Source of the DNA: Ligilactobacillus agilis DSM 20509
GTDB taxonomy: Bacteria; Bacillota; Bacilli; Lactobacillales; Lactobacillaceae
Assembly (NCBI RefSeq): GCF_001436215.1
Contig: NZ_AYYP01000019.1
Location: 1-64,000 of the forward strand
Direction of reading: 5' to 3'
Length of the DNA: 64,000 nt
Shown: piece by piece, positions 52,556 through 61,138 of the stretch
Layout of the letters: each line of letters starts with the position of its first letter
Numbering within the stretch: the stretch's first letter is position 1
Notes under the pieces: generated by a model
What the model saw: the letters and a program-made list of their open reading frames with translations, nothing else
Told to the model about the DNA's origin: nothing
Databases searched by the model: none
Position numbers and translations under genes: made by a program

Positions 52556-53083
52556 CTATCTAACTAAAAAACTAAGCAACTCCTGTGAAAAAAGCGGTGT
52601 TTGTTCTAAGATAAATTCTGCTAAAGTCGAATTACTTACCAGGGCGTTAATATCTTGGTTCGGCCAAGTTGCTAATAAAACTAAGCCAAAAAAGATTAGC
52701 CCGTACATAATTAAACAAGCCACCCCTCCGCCTAAAAGCGAGTTTAGCTGGGATAATACCGGCAATTTGAAAACACCAGCAATTAAGCCTGTCCCAAAGC
52801 GGAAAACTAAGCCTAAACTGATAGCTATTATCCAAAAGGCTAAAATGCGGTAAAAGACCTGGCTGAGGTTAACGTTTGACCAAACTAAAAAGCTAGTCGA
52901 TTCGCTATTTAAACTAGGCAACAAGGTTGTTAAAAAATCTCCCAAACCACCCGCTAGTAGTAACGACAAGGCTAGAACCATTGCGTAGGCAACGAAGTTT
53001 AGCATTGCCAACACCAAGCCCCGCCTTAAGCCATAACGAAAGGCCAGGATTAATAAGATTACTATTATTAACGAGAGAATCAT
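52556..53083 (-). CDS. cvpA: CvpA family membrane protein
   Basis: A 175-residue protein with four hydrophobic helices, the first starting near residue 1, and the family feature FRYGLRRGLVLAMLNFVAYA. The Escherichia coli homologue was named for colicin V production and matters for envelope stress tolerance; the role in Gram-positives is open. Between zapA and mutS2, the conserved zapA-cvpA-mutS2 order (yshA-yshB-mutSB in B. subtilis). Confidence 0.9.
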   Translation of the reverse strand: MILSLIIVILLILAFRYGLRRGLVLAMLNFVAYAMVLALSLLLAGGLGDFLTTLLPSLNSESTSFLVWSNVNLSQVFYRILAFWIIAISLGLVFRFGTGLIAGVFKLPVLSQLNSLLGGGVACLIMYGLIFFGLVLLATWPNQDINALVSNSTLAEFILEQTPLFSQELLSFLVR

Positions 53084-53098
53084 ACTTTCACCTTATAT

Positions 53099-53347
53099 TT
53101 ATTTAGGTAACTTATCATTCAGTTGGTTTAACTGCGCTTGTTTTTCTAATTGGTCAGAAACCGCATTTAAGGCAATTAAAATGGCCGCTTTTTCCTTAGA
53201 TAAAGACGGCATCATTTCTTTAATCTGATTTAATTGTTCTTCAACGGTGTCAACTACCGCCTTCATATGTTCTGGACTATGTTTACCAATCACCGTGTAT
53301 GTTTGTCCATCAATTTCTACTTTAAAGCGTCGAACTTGTTCGCTCAT
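53099..53347 (-). CDS. zapA: Cell division protein ZapA
   Basis: An 82-residue FtsZ-ring stabiliser. The N-terminal beta part RRFKVEIDGQTYTVIGKHSPEHM is followed by a helical coiled coil (VVDTVEEQLNQIKEMMPSL; AILIALNAVSDQLEKQ) for dimer and tetramer formation. Normal length. AAAGGTGG site before the ATG at 53347. First gene of zapA-cvpA-mutS2. Confidence 0.94.
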   Translation of the reverse strand: MSEQVRRFKVEIDGQTYTVIGKHSPEHMKAVVDTVEEQLNQIKEMMPSLSKEKAAILIALNAVSDQLEKQAQLNQLNDKLPK

Positions 53348-53435
53348 TTTAGAACCACCTTTAATTATGCTAACTGTCTTCTATTCTAACATAGCAGCCG
53401 AACTTTCACGATGATTTTATCCCAAAAACCCGCTA

Positions 53436-53467
53436 TAAAAAAAGCATGTACCCCGCTAACGGGATAC
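53436..53467 (-). terminator. Terminator of the ireB-ruvX-yrzB operon
   Basis: 8-bp stem GTATCCCG-TTAG-CGGGGTAC (53467-53448, one G-U pair) and a T-rich tail (53443-53436) on the minus strand. Confidence 0.85.
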
Positions 53468-53497
53468 ACACTCCTATCCTACTCTCTAACCACTTAC

Positions 53498-53797
53498 TTA
53501 GCGCATATTTTCGTCATTTAAGAAGGTGTCTAAAACTCCTTCAACCATGTCCCATTCTTCGTCACTTTCGATATCAAATAACTCTGCGTCCTTAGCATCG
53601 CCATTTTCATCTGGGTTGAAGGCAAAGGCTAAGACATCTACTTGTTCTTCTGGTTCTGACCCTGCAGGAACAAGCAAGATGTAAGATTTTCCATAGTCTT
53701 CTGATTCAAAGGTAAATAATACCTGGTATAAAGTTTCATTTCCTTGATCATCTACTAGCGTGATTAATTCTTCTTGGTTGTTTGCATCTGCTGCCAT
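53498..53797 (-). CDS. yrzB: DUF1292 protein YrzB
   Basis: A 99-residue very acidic protein of the DUF1292 family: ITLVDDQGNETLYQVLFTFES, YILLVPA and a C-terminal DEEWDMVEGVLDTFL block. It has no known activity but is nearly always the third gene of ireB-ruvX-yrzB in Firmicutes. It is 15 bp from ruvX and ends the operon. Confidence 0.92.
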   Translation of the reverse strand: MAADANNQEELITLVDDQGNETLYQVLFTFESEDYGKSYILLVPAGSEPEEQVDVLAFAFNPDENGDAKDAELFDIESDEEWDMVEGVLDTFLNDENMR

Positions 53798-53812
53798 GTT
53801 ACTACCTCTTTT

Positions 53813-54253
53813 CTAAATTTCGCTGAGCAACTTGCCCTTAGCGTCTAAATAATTTTGCAAAATCAAACTAGCGGCCAATTTATCAATTACCTGCTTGCGC
53901 TTTTTCCTTGACGCATCCGCTTGTTCCACCAACATCCGCTCGGCTTCCACCGTCGTCAGACGCTCGTCTTGAAAATCAATTGGCAAGTTAAACTTGGTCG
54001 CCAACATTTGGCCGTAAGCTTGGGCCGCCTCTGCCCGGGGTCCTAAGGTGTTATTCATATTTTTAGGCAGGCCTAACACAAAGCCAACCACTTCATGTTC
54101 TGCCACTAACTCTTGCACCCGGTCTAAGCCAAACACCCCGGCCTCTTCATCGATGGGGATAATTTCGACTCCCTGAGCAGTCCAGCCCAACAGGTCGCTG
54201 ACGGCCACCCCCACAGTTTTAGAGCCAACATCTAAGCCCATTAATCGTCCCAC
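53813..54253 (-). CDS. ruvX: Holliday junction resolvase-like RuvX/YqgF
   Basis: A 146-residue RNase H-fold nuclease involved in 16S rRNA 5' maturation and proposed to resolve Holliday junctions. [16 protein letters not shown] carries the first catalytic Asp; [25 protein letters not shown] and [13 protein letters not shown] hold the rest. The ATG at 54253 overlaps the ireB stop by one base, so the two are coupled. Confidence 0.95.
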   Translation of the reverse strand: MGRLMGLDVGSKTVGVAVSDLLGWTAQGVEIIPIDEEAGVFGLDRVQELVAEHEVVGFVLGLPKNMNNTLGPRAEAAQAYGQMLATKFNLPIDFQDERLTTVEAERMLVEQADASRKKRKQVIDKLAASLILQNYLDAKGKLLSEI

Positions 54254-54513
54254 TACTTCTCCTCCTTATCTAGGTAGGAACGAACTAATTCTTCGATAAT
54301 TTCATCTCGTTCATACTTTCTAATTAAATTACGTGCATCGTTGAGGCGGGGAATATAAGCTGGGTCACCTGATAAGAGGTAACCGACAATTTGATTAATT
54401 GGATTGTACCCCTTTTCTTCTAAAGCATTGTAAACAGTCGCTAACGTTTCTTTAACGTCTTTTTGACGGCTGTTGCCAAAGTCAAAGTACATTGTTTTAT
54501 CTAACGAACTCAT
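54253..54513 (-). CDS. ireB: IreB family regulatory phosphoprotein (YrzL)
   Basis: An 86-residue protein of the DUF965 family. In Enterococcus faecalis IreB is phosphorylated by the PASTA kinase IreK near its N-terminus and acts as a negative regulator of cephalosporin resistance. The start [13 protein letters not shown] has Thr7 in a comparable place; the core [32 protein letters not shown]-type helices are intact. ATG 54513 has GGGGGTG upstream. It heads the ireB-ruvX-yrzB operon. Confidence 0.93.
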   Translation of the reverse strand: MSSLDKTMYFDFGNSRQKDVKETLATVYNALEEKGYNPINQIVGYLLSGDPAYIPRLNDARNLIRKYERDEIIEELVRSYLDKEEK

Positions 54514-54548
54514 ACTAAGCACCCCCAAATTATAGTTTCCTTCACCTT

Positions 54549-54577
54549 ATTGTACCCGAGCCGGGCCTTAGTAACAA
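54549..54577 (-). promoter_or_regulatory. ireB-ruvX-yrzB promoter
   Basis: Minus-strand TTGTTA (54577-54572), 17-nt spacer, TACAAT (54554-54549), 36 bp before the ireB start. Confidence 0.7.
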
Positions 54578-54676
54578 TTAAAACACCTCAATGTAATTTA
54601 TTCGTAATCTAATTGTTATATATAAACTTCATGTTATCTAGCCACTAAAGTTAATCACTAATAATCTAGTCTATTA

Positions 54677-54711
54677 TATAAAAACACCGAACCAGTGACG
54701 ATTCGGTGTTT
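54677..54711 (-). terminator. alaS terminator
   Basis: 10-bp stem AAACACCGAA/TTCGGTGTTT (54682-54691 with 54702-54711), with a T-rich tail on the minus strand. Confidence 0.85.
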
Positions 54712-54716
54712 GTTAA

Positions 54717-57362
54717 TTATTTCGTTTCTAACCACTTAGCAGCTTGACTTAAGGCAGCTTGAATTCCTTCAGGTTTCTTACCACCGGCTTGGGCCATATC
54801 AGGACGACCCCCACCGCCACCACCAACAAGTGGCGCGATTGCCTTGATTAAGTCACCGGCCTTTAAGCCAGCCTTAACTTGGTCTGGGCAAACGGCGGTA
54901 ATTAAGTTAACCTTACCCTCAGCAGTTGCTGTTGCTAAAACTAATACGTCGGAAAGTTGTTTAGCCTTCCATTGGTCTGCCAACTGGCGTAATTGGTTCA
55001 TCCCGGCAACTTGAACTTGCCCGGCAATCAAGGTCTTGCCGTTGATTGTTTGTACCTTTTCAAAGACACTTTGTGCTTGTTGGCTAGCAAACTTAGCTTC
55101 CAAGGCTTGCTTTTGTTGTTCAAGTTCCTTTAGGTTAGCTTGCACTTGCTTAACCTTAGCGGGTACATCTTTAACTTGCACAATCTTCAATTCCGCCGCA
55201 GTTTCTTGTAAGAGGCGGTCCCGGTTAGCTAGGAATTCAAAGGCTTCACGTGAAGTTACGGCTTCAATCCGGCGCACACCAGCCCCGACCCCTGATTCAG
55301 AGACAATCTTGAAGAGGCCAATTTCATTGGTATTAGCAACGTGGTTCCCCCCACAAAATTCCATGGAGTAGTCGCCCGCTTTTACAACCCGGACTTTTTC
55401 ACCGTACTTATCATCGAAGAGGGCAATCGCGCCCATCTTCTTAGCACTTTCTAAGTCAGTCACGATTGTTTCAACCTTAAGGTTAGCCCAAATCTTGTCG
55501 TTAACGATGGCTTCAACCTTAGCTAAATCTTCGGCGGTAACAGCCCCAAGGTTAGTGAAGTCAAAACGTAGGTAAGTAGGTTCAACCAAAGAACCTGCTT
55601 GGTGTGTATGTTCACCTAAAACGTCACGCAAGGCTTGGTCTAATAAGTGGGTCGCCGTATGGTTCTTTTTAACCTTATCGTGGAAGGTTTGGTCAACCAC
55701 TAAGCGGTAGCTGGTTTCGACTTGCATTGGTTGTAAGACTTCCAGTGTGTGCATATTTTGCCCATTAGGCGCGTGTTGCACGTCAACCACCTTGGCAACT
55801 ACTTGCCCAGCTTTGTCTTCAATCACACCTTGGTCAGCTACTTGCCCCCCCATTTCTGCGTAAAATGGCGTTTGATCAAAAATTACTTGGGCCTTGCCAG
55901 TTGTAACTTGGTCAACCAACTGGTCGGCAACAATGATATCCTTTAAGACCCCGTTAGCAGTGAGCTGTTCGTAACCTACGTACTTCGATTCAGTCTTAAT
56001 ATCTGTTAAGAGGGCATTTTGAACTCCCATTGACTTAGCGTTGGACCGTGCGTTTCGAGCCCGTTCCTTTTGCTCGGCCATTTCTTGGTCAAATTCGGCC
56101 TTAGCAACCGTTAACCCCGCATCAGCTGCGTATTCTTCCGTCAATTCTAATGGGAAACCATAGGTATCATAGAGCTTGAAGGCAGGCTTACCAGGTAAAA
56201 CAGTCCCTTGTTCTGCTTTAACCTTAGCAATCAAATCATCTAAAAGATTCATCCCGTCTTTTAAGGTTACTTGGAACCGTTCTTCTTCTAGTTTGATAAC
56301 TTTTTCAATGTAGTCGGCTTCTTGTAAAACTTCAGGGTAAGCAGCTTCCATAATTTTACCCACCACGGGAACTAATTGGTATAAGAAACTACCCTTAATC
56401 CCTAATTTTTGTCCGTGCATAACCGCCCGTCTAATTAAGCGGCGGATAACGTAACCCCGACCTTCATTTGAAGGTAAGGCCCCGTCACCAATCGCAAACG
56501 TAACGGCCCGCGCATGGTCTGCGATAACCTTGAAGGACACGTCTGCTTCCTTATCTTGGCCATACTTCTTGCCGGCAGATAATTCCGCGGTCTTTTCAAT
56601 AATTGGTAAGAACAAGTCGGTTTCGAAGTTAGTCCGAGCGTGTTGGAAAACAGACACAACCCGTTCTAGCCCCATCCCCGTATCAATGTTTTTATGTGGC
56701 AGTGGTTCGTAGGTTCCATCTGGCTTGTGGTTAAATTCTGAAAAGACGATGTTCCAAATTTCCAAGTAGCGTTCGTTTTCGCCCCCAGGGTAGTTTTCAG
56801 GGTCATCTTCAGCTAAGTCGGAAAATTCTTGCCCGCGATCATAGAAAATTTCTGAATCGGGACCAGATGGGCCTTCCCCAATATCCCAGAAGTTATCTTC
56901 GGCTTCGTAAATGTGGTCGCTGGCAACCCCTACGACTTCGTGCCAAACCCGCTTAGCCTCAGTATCCTTAGGGTAAACAGTGATATACAGTTTTTCGGGT
57001 TCGATTGCAAACCAGTCAGGGCTTGTTAATAATTCCCACGCCCAGGTAATTGCTTCTTCCTTGAAGTAATCACCGATGGAGAAGTTCCCCAACATTTCAA
57101 ATAAGGTATGGTGGCGGGCAGTGTGACCCACGTTTTCAATATCGTTAGTCCGAATAGACTTTTGGGAACTGGTAATCCGGTGATTCTTAGGCACAACCGA
57201 GCCATCAAAATACTTCTTCATGGTTGCGACCCCGGAGTTAATCCAAAGGAGGGTTGGATCGTCCTTAGGAACTAAGGGGGCACTCTTCATTACATCGTGG
57301 CCCTTACTCTTAAAGAAGTCCAAGTACATCTGTCTAATTTGCGCACTGGTTAATTGCTTCAT
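54717..57362 (-). CDS. alaS: Alanyl-tRNA synthetase
   Basis: Charges tRNA-Ala and edits Ser/Gly mistakes. The 881 residues run: class II catalytic domain (1-250; FKSKGHDVMKSAPLVP, motif 2 around TSSQKSIRTNDIENVG), tRNA-recognition domain, editing domain with HTATHLLDQALRD and CGGNHVANTNEIG (metal-binding His and Cys), a coiled coil (about 720-770) and the C-Ala domain ending with GGGGGGRPDMAQAGG. Full length. Regulated by the T-box upstream. Confidence 0.97.
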   Translation of the reverse strand: MKQLTSAQIRQMYLDFFKSKGHDVMKSAPLVPKDDPTLLWINSGVATMKKYFDGSVVPKNHRITSSQKSIRTNDIENVGHTARHHTLFEMLGNFSIGDYFKEEAITWAWELLTSPDWFAIEPEKLYITVYPKDTEAKRVWHEVVGVASDHIYEAEDNFWDIGEGPSGPDSEIFYDRGQEFSDLAEDDPENYPGGENERYLEIWNIVFSEFNHKPDGTYEPLPHKNIDTGMGLERVVSVFQHARTNFETDLFLPIIEKTAELSAGKKYGQDKEADVSFKVIADHARAVTFAIGDGALPSNEGRGYVIRRLIRRAVMHGQKLGIKGSFLYQLVPVVGKIMEAAYPEVLQEADYIEKVIKLEEERFQVTLKDGMNLLDDLIAKVKAEQGTVLPGKPAFKLYDTYGFPLELTEEYAADAGLTVAKAEFDQEMAEQKERARNARSNAKSMGVQNALLTDIKTESKYVGYEQLTANGVLKDIIVADQLVDQVTTGKAQVIFDQTPFYAEMGGQVADQGVIEDKAGQVVAKVVDVQHAPNGQNMHTLEVLQPMQVETSYRLVVDQTFHDKVKKNHTATHLLDQALRDVLGEHTHQAGSLVEPTYLRFDFTNLGAVTAEDLAKVEAIVNDKIWANLKVETIVTDLESAKKMGAIALFDDKYGEKVRVVKAGDYSMEFCGGNHVANTNEIGLFKIVSESGVGAGVRRIEAVTSREAFEFLANRDRLLQETAAELKIVQVKDVPAKVKQVQANLKELEQQKQALEAKFASQQAQSVFEKVQTINGKTLIAGQVQVAGMNQLRQLADQWKAKQLSDVLVLATATAEGKVNLITAVCPDQVKAGLKAGDLIKAIAPLVGGGGGGRPDMAQAGGKKPEGIQAALSQAAKWLETK

Positions 57363-57377
57363 TGTTCAATTCCTTTC

Positions 57378-57571
57378 TACAAAGAAAACACCGCTGCCAG
57401 TAAGGACGCAATCTGCGCGGTACCACCTTACTTGCAACGATGTTCTCGTCTGCCTCTTTAAGCTATTATTTACATTTTGACCATAGGTAGCACTCAAAAG
57501 CTACTTTTCTTACCTTGCAGCAACCGGTAAGTCTCTTAAAAAAGCCCGCCTTTAAGCATGTCCTAATCATA
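57378..57571 (-). promoter_or_regulatory. T-box leader of alaS
   Basis: Minus-strand T-box core AAGGTGGTACCGCG (57429-57416) followed by a GC-rich segment and TGTTTTCTTTG before the ribosome site. An apical CTTACC-GGTTGCTGCAA-GGTAAG hairpin (about 57531-57509) and GTAGC/GCTAC stem lie upstream. Alanine specificity is inferred from the gene; I could not fix the specifier codon by eye. Confidence 0.85.
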
Positions 57572-57576
57572 CCCAA

Positions 57577-57605
57577 AGTATAGGTAAAAAAACTTGGCTT
57601 GTCAA
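57577..57605 (-). promoter_or_regulatory. alaS promoter
   Basis: Minus-strand TTGACA (57605-57600), 17-nt spacer, TATACT (57582-57577). The -35 box begins 3 bp after the stop codon of the helicase gene. Confidence 0.85.
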
Positions 57606-57607
57606 CT

Positions 57608-58957
57608 CTAAAAGCTATTTTTTTGCTTATTAGCCCGCCGAAGCGCCCGCATTTCTTGCCGGCGTTCAATCTTTCTTCGTTGCTGTTCGTTTTTCTTGAT
57701 GGCCCGCTTAATCTTGTTCTTGTAACCAGGCTTACGCTTCTTTTTGGCCTTGCTAATCATCCCCTTTAATTCAGGGGCGACCATAGCTTTTCTAGTCCGC
57801 CGCTTTTCACGCCGGTTACGGTCATAGGAGTCCACCAGTTCCCCCTTTTTCAAAGCCTTGGGACTAAAGGTAATTCCTAATTCCTCTAACTCTTCGATTT
57901 GTTCTTCTTCATTAGGAGCGTATAAGGTAATGGCAATTCCTTCCATGCCATTACGCCCGGTCCGCCCTACCCGGTGAACAAAGAACTCTAGGTCTTCAGG
58001 TAAATCATCGTTAATAACGTGAGAAACCCCTTCAATATCAATTCCCCGGGCGGCCAAGTCAGTCGCCACTACGTATTGGTAGTCAAGGTTTTGAATCTCA
58101 CGCATCACCCGCTTGCGTTCCCGCGGTTGAATCCCGCCGTGAAGCTTGGCTACTTTAAGGCCCTGAGCCCGTAAATAGTCAGTTAATTCGTCAGCCCGAT
58201 TCTTAGTGTTGGTAAAGACTAGGGCCAAGTAAGGTTCACCTAAGGTTAGTAATTGGTAAATCAGTTGGTTTTTGTCCCGGCCCTTGGTTGATAACAACCA
58301 GTTTTTGATGGTCGGGCTGATGACAGTTTGATTTTTAATCACTTCAATGACCGGGTTAGTCATATACTTATTCAAAAACGGCTTTAATTTTTCCGGAATG
58401 GTAGCCGAAAAGACCAACATCTGTAAGTCCTTTGGCAGGCTTGAAGCAATCGCATCCGTTTCCTTTAAGAAGCCTAAATCTAGGGTCATATCCGCCTCAT
58501 CGACTACTAGGTAGTGGGCATTATGGATGTCTAAGGCATTAGATTTAACCAAATCTAAAATCCGGCCGGGAGTTCCGATTACAATCTGGGGTTGGATGCT
58601 TTGGAGCTTTTCGACCTGCCGTTTTTTATCGGTCCCCCCCACGTAATTGTGAACCAAAATTTCTCCATCCGTAAACTTAGCGATTTGCTTAGCGGCTTCA
58701 TAGGTTTGGTAAGCTAGCTCCCGGCTAGGGCTGGTAATTACGGCCTGCACCGTTTTGTTGTCTGGGTCAATTGCGTTAAAAATCGGAAGTAAGAAGGTGT
58801 GGGTCTTTCCACTCCCTGTTTGTGATTGACCGACCACACTCTTATTTTTTCTAATCAGCGGAATTAACTTAGCTTGCACCGGGGTGGGTTCGCTAAAGTT
58901 AATTTCAGCTAAAGCCTGGTTGATAAAGGGCTTAAAGTTAAATTCTGTAAATTTCAT
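57608..58957 (-). CDS. cshB: DEAD-box RNA helicase, CshB-type
   Basis: A 449-residue RNA helicase for RNA unwinding in ribosome assembly, mRNA turnover or cold adaptation. Motifs in order: Q motif (FNFKPFINQAL), I GQSQTGSGKT, Ia SPSRELA, II VVDEADMTLD, III FSATIP, V ATDLAARGID and VI HRVGRTGR. The last 70 residues are very Lys/Arg-rich (KKKRKPGYKNK; KKNEQQRRKIERRQEMR), a likely RNA-binding tail. It is 12 bp after nrnA. The CshB assignment is by similarity of position and tail. Confidence 0.92.
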   Translation of the reverse strand: MKFTEFNFKPFINQALAEINFSEPTPVQAKLIPLIRKNKSVVGQSQTGSGKTHTFLLPIFNAIDPDNKTVQAVITSPSRELAYQTYEAAKQIAKFTDGEILVHNYVGGTDKKRQVEKLQSIQPQIVIGTPGRILDLVKSNALDIHNAHYLVVDEADMTLDLGFLKETDAIASSLPKDLQMLVFSATIPEKLKPFLNKYMTNPVIEVIKNQTVISPTIKNWLLSTKGRDKNQLIYQLLTLGEPYLALVFTNTKNRADELTDYLRAQGLKVAKLHGGIQPRERKRVMREIQNLDYQYVVATDLAARGIDIEGVSHVINDDLPEDLEFFVHRVGRTGRNGMEGIAITLYAPNEEEQIEELEELGITFSPKALKKGELVDSYDRNRREKRRTRKAMVAPELKGMISKAKKKRKPGYKNKIKRAIKKNEQQRRKIERRQEMRALRRANKQKNSF

Positions 58958-58969
58958 CTAAAAAATCTT

Positions 58970-59926
58970 TCACTCTCTTTCTGCTGCACTCGCAGCAATT
59001 TGATCTAATTTTTCAACGTAGGTTTCAATGGCGCTAGTATCCTTAAGCATGGCCCCACTAGCTAGTGGGTGGCCACCGCCGTGATACTCCTTGGCTAATT
59101 CATTTATCACCGGGCCCTTAGAGCGGATCCGTAACCGATAAGAATGGTTTTCTTGTTCGACCAAGACGGTCCAACAAACCACTTCTTCTAGTTTACCCAG
59201 TAGGGGAACGACCGGCGCCGTGCCCCCGTCACTGAGATTATACTTAGCCATAATTTCCCTTGTTAAGATGACATAAGCGGCCTTATGCTTGGTTACTACC
59301 ATATTTTCTAAGACGTAAGCTGATAACCTAGCTAGCGGTTCGCTAATGCTATCGAGCTTGCGATTGAGCTTGGTTGCATCAATGCCGGTTTCAACCAAGG
59401 CGGCAGCCACCCTTAAAGTATGAGGAGTAGTAGCGTCATACATAAACCGGCCGGTATCGCCGACGATGCCTGCATACAAGACCCTGGCTGCGCTAGCCGG
59501 TAAGGTCAATTCTGCTTGGCAGGCCGCATAAAAGTCATAGATAATTTCTGAACAACTTGAAGCCTGGGTGTTGACCCAACAAATATCGCCATAGACGTCG
59601 TCGTTAGGATGGTGATCTATTTTAATGAGGTACTTTCCCTTGGTATAACGTTCGTCATCTACCCGGGGCCGGTTAGCCGTATCGGTTACAATCACTAAGG
59701 CATCGTTATACACTGAATCTTCAATCTCATCTTGACTGACTAACCAGTCAAAGCGGCTGACCATTTCGCCGACTTGATAGACTTTCTTTTTGGGAAAGGA
59801 AGCCCGAATAATCTCGGCTAAGCCCACCTGGGAGCCATAAGCATCTGGATCAGGCCGTTGGTGCCTGTGAATAATAATTGTGTCGTATTTTTTAATTTGT
59901 GCTAAGATGTCTGTCTCAATCGCCAT
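58970..59926 (-). CDS. nrnA: DHH-family bifunctional oligoribonuclease/PAP phosphatase NrnA
   Basis: Degrades nano-RNA (2-5 nt) and 3'-phosphoadenosine 5'-phosphate. From ATG 59926 it is 318 residues: a DHH domain with IIIHRHQRPDPDAYGSQ, VIVTDTANRPR, KIDHHPND and GDTGRFMYD, and a C-terminal DHHA1 substrate domain with GGGHPLASGA. SD AGGAGG lies 7 nt upstream; an ATG one codon earlier is also possible. Followed by cshB in the same operon. Confidence 0.93.
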   Translation of the reverse strand: MAIETDILAQIKKYDTIIIHRHQRPDPDAYGSQVGLAEIIRASFPKKKVYQVGEMVSRFDWLVSQDEIEDSVYNDALVIVTDTANRPRVDDERYTKGKYLIKIDHHPNDDVYGDICWVNTQASSCSEIIYDFYAACQAELTLPASAARVLYAGIVGDTGRFMYDATTPHTLRVAAALVETGIDATKLNRKLDSISEPLARLSAYVLENMVVTKHKAAYVILTREIMAKYNLSDGGTAPVVPLLGKLEEVVCWTVLVEQENHSYRLRIRSKGPVINELAKEYHGGGHPLASGAMLKDTSAIETYVEKLDQIAASAAERE

Positions 59927-59991
59927 CATAATTCCTCCTCGTTTCCCTAACACTTCAGTTTAACATAAGCTTGAATGCAAAAAAAGCTAAC

Positions 59992-61074
59992 TTAATCCCA
60001 CAATGATAATTGAACGGTCTCCTCACTCTTAGCTAGATTGGTCATAGTCAATCCTAAGAGGCGGACGTCAATTTCGTCTTGTTGAATCTGCTCAAATAAT
60101 TTCTGGCCCTGGTAAGCAAACTCACTCGCGTCATTTTTAAAAAATTCGGCTTGGCTAACCCGCTTGGTGATGGTTTCATAATCACTGTTTCTTACCTTTA
60201 AAACTAGCGTCTTACCTCGAAGTTGCTTGGCCTCTAGGCTTACGACTAGCTGGTTTGCAGCTTGCTTTAAAAAGGCGGCAACCTCCTCGGTGGTTGTCAG
60301 CGGGCTATCAAAGGTTCGTTCCCGCCCAACCGACTTGCGCTTGCGCTGCCATTCAACCGGCCGGTCGTCGATTCCCCGTACGCATTGATAAAAGAAGTGG
60401 CCAATCTTGCCAAAATGGGCGACTAACTCTAAGTCAGAGTAAGCAAATAAATCTGCCCCGGTATAAATTCCCAGTTCGTGCATTTTCAAAACGGTTTTTT
60501 GCCCCACCCCGCGAAATTTTTCAATCGGTAGGGGAAATAAGAAACTCTCAACGTCAGCCGGTTTAATGACCGTCAAGCCCACCGGCTTATTGTAGTCGGA
60601 AGCTAGCTTGGCTAGAAATTTATTGTAGGAAATCCCGACGGAGCTAGTTAGGTGGGTTTGCTCATAAATTTCTTGCTGCAAAAGGTGGGCTAGCTGGACC
60701 TCGTCGTAAAGCTTGCGTTTATTTTCGGTAACATCAAGGTAGGCTTCATCCAAGGCCACCGGCTCAATTTTATCGGTAAAACTATGAAACAGCTGGTGAA
60801 TTTGGCTTGAGACTTGCCGGTACTTATCAAAATCAGGCTTCTTAAATACCGCCTGCGGGCATAATTCTAAGGCCTTGGCGGTCGGCATAGCCGAATGAAT
60901 TCCATAGGCTCTTGCCACATAGTTAGCGGTAGCGACCACCCCTTTACCCCCAGAGTGTCTGGGGTCCCGCCCAATCACCAATGGTTTAGTCCGTAAATCC
61001 GGGTTAGCCCGCATCTCGACTGAGGCATAAAAGGAGTCCATGTCTAGGTGAATAATCTTGCGTCCTGCCACCAA
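59992..61074 (-). CDS. dinB: DNA polymerase IV (Y-family, DinB)
   Basis: Error-prone translesion polymerase. The 360 residues have IIHLDMDSFYASVEMR (catalytic Asp and steric-gate aromatic), VALDEAYLDVT (catalytic Asp-Glu), SVGISYNKFLAKLASDYNKP, the helix-hairpin-helix KFRGVGQKTVLKMHELG and the little-finger domain. The C-terminus VQLSLWD may be a beta-clamp-binding motif (QLxLW). The start is TTG 61074 or GTG 61071, after GGGGGG. It lies after the zwf terminator with only 64 bp between genes, so its promoter is not obvious. Confidence 0.94.
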   Translation of the reverse strand: MVAGRKIIHLDMDSFYASVEMRANPDLRTKPLVIGRDPRHSGGKGVVATANYVARAYGIHSAMPTAKALELCPQAVFKKPDFDKYRQVSSQIHQLFHSFTDKIEPVALDEAYLDVTENKRKLYDEVQLAHLLQQEIYEQTHLTSSVGISYNKFLAKLASDYNKPVGLTVIKPADVESFLFPLPIEKFRGVGQKTVLKMHELGIYTGADLFAYSDLELVAHFGKIGHFFYQCVRGIDDRPVEWQRKRKSVGRERTFDSPLTTTEEVAAFLKQAANQLVVSLEAKQLRGKTLVLKVRNSDYETITKRVSQAEFFKNDASEFAYQGQKLFEQIQQDEIDVRLLGLTMTNLAKSEETVQLSLWD

Positions 61075-61085
61075 ATCCCCCCTTC

Positions 61086-61128
61086 AAAAAAGGAATCCAG
61101 GTGAAATCCTATTCACTTGCATTCCTTC
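61086..61128 (-). terminator. zwf terminator
   Basis: Long stem AAGGAATCCAGGTGAAA/ATTCACTTGCATTCCTT type (61090-61128, two internal mismatches), with a TTTTTG tail on the minus strand. Confidence 0.85.
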
Positions 61129-61138
61129 TTTGCTATTA

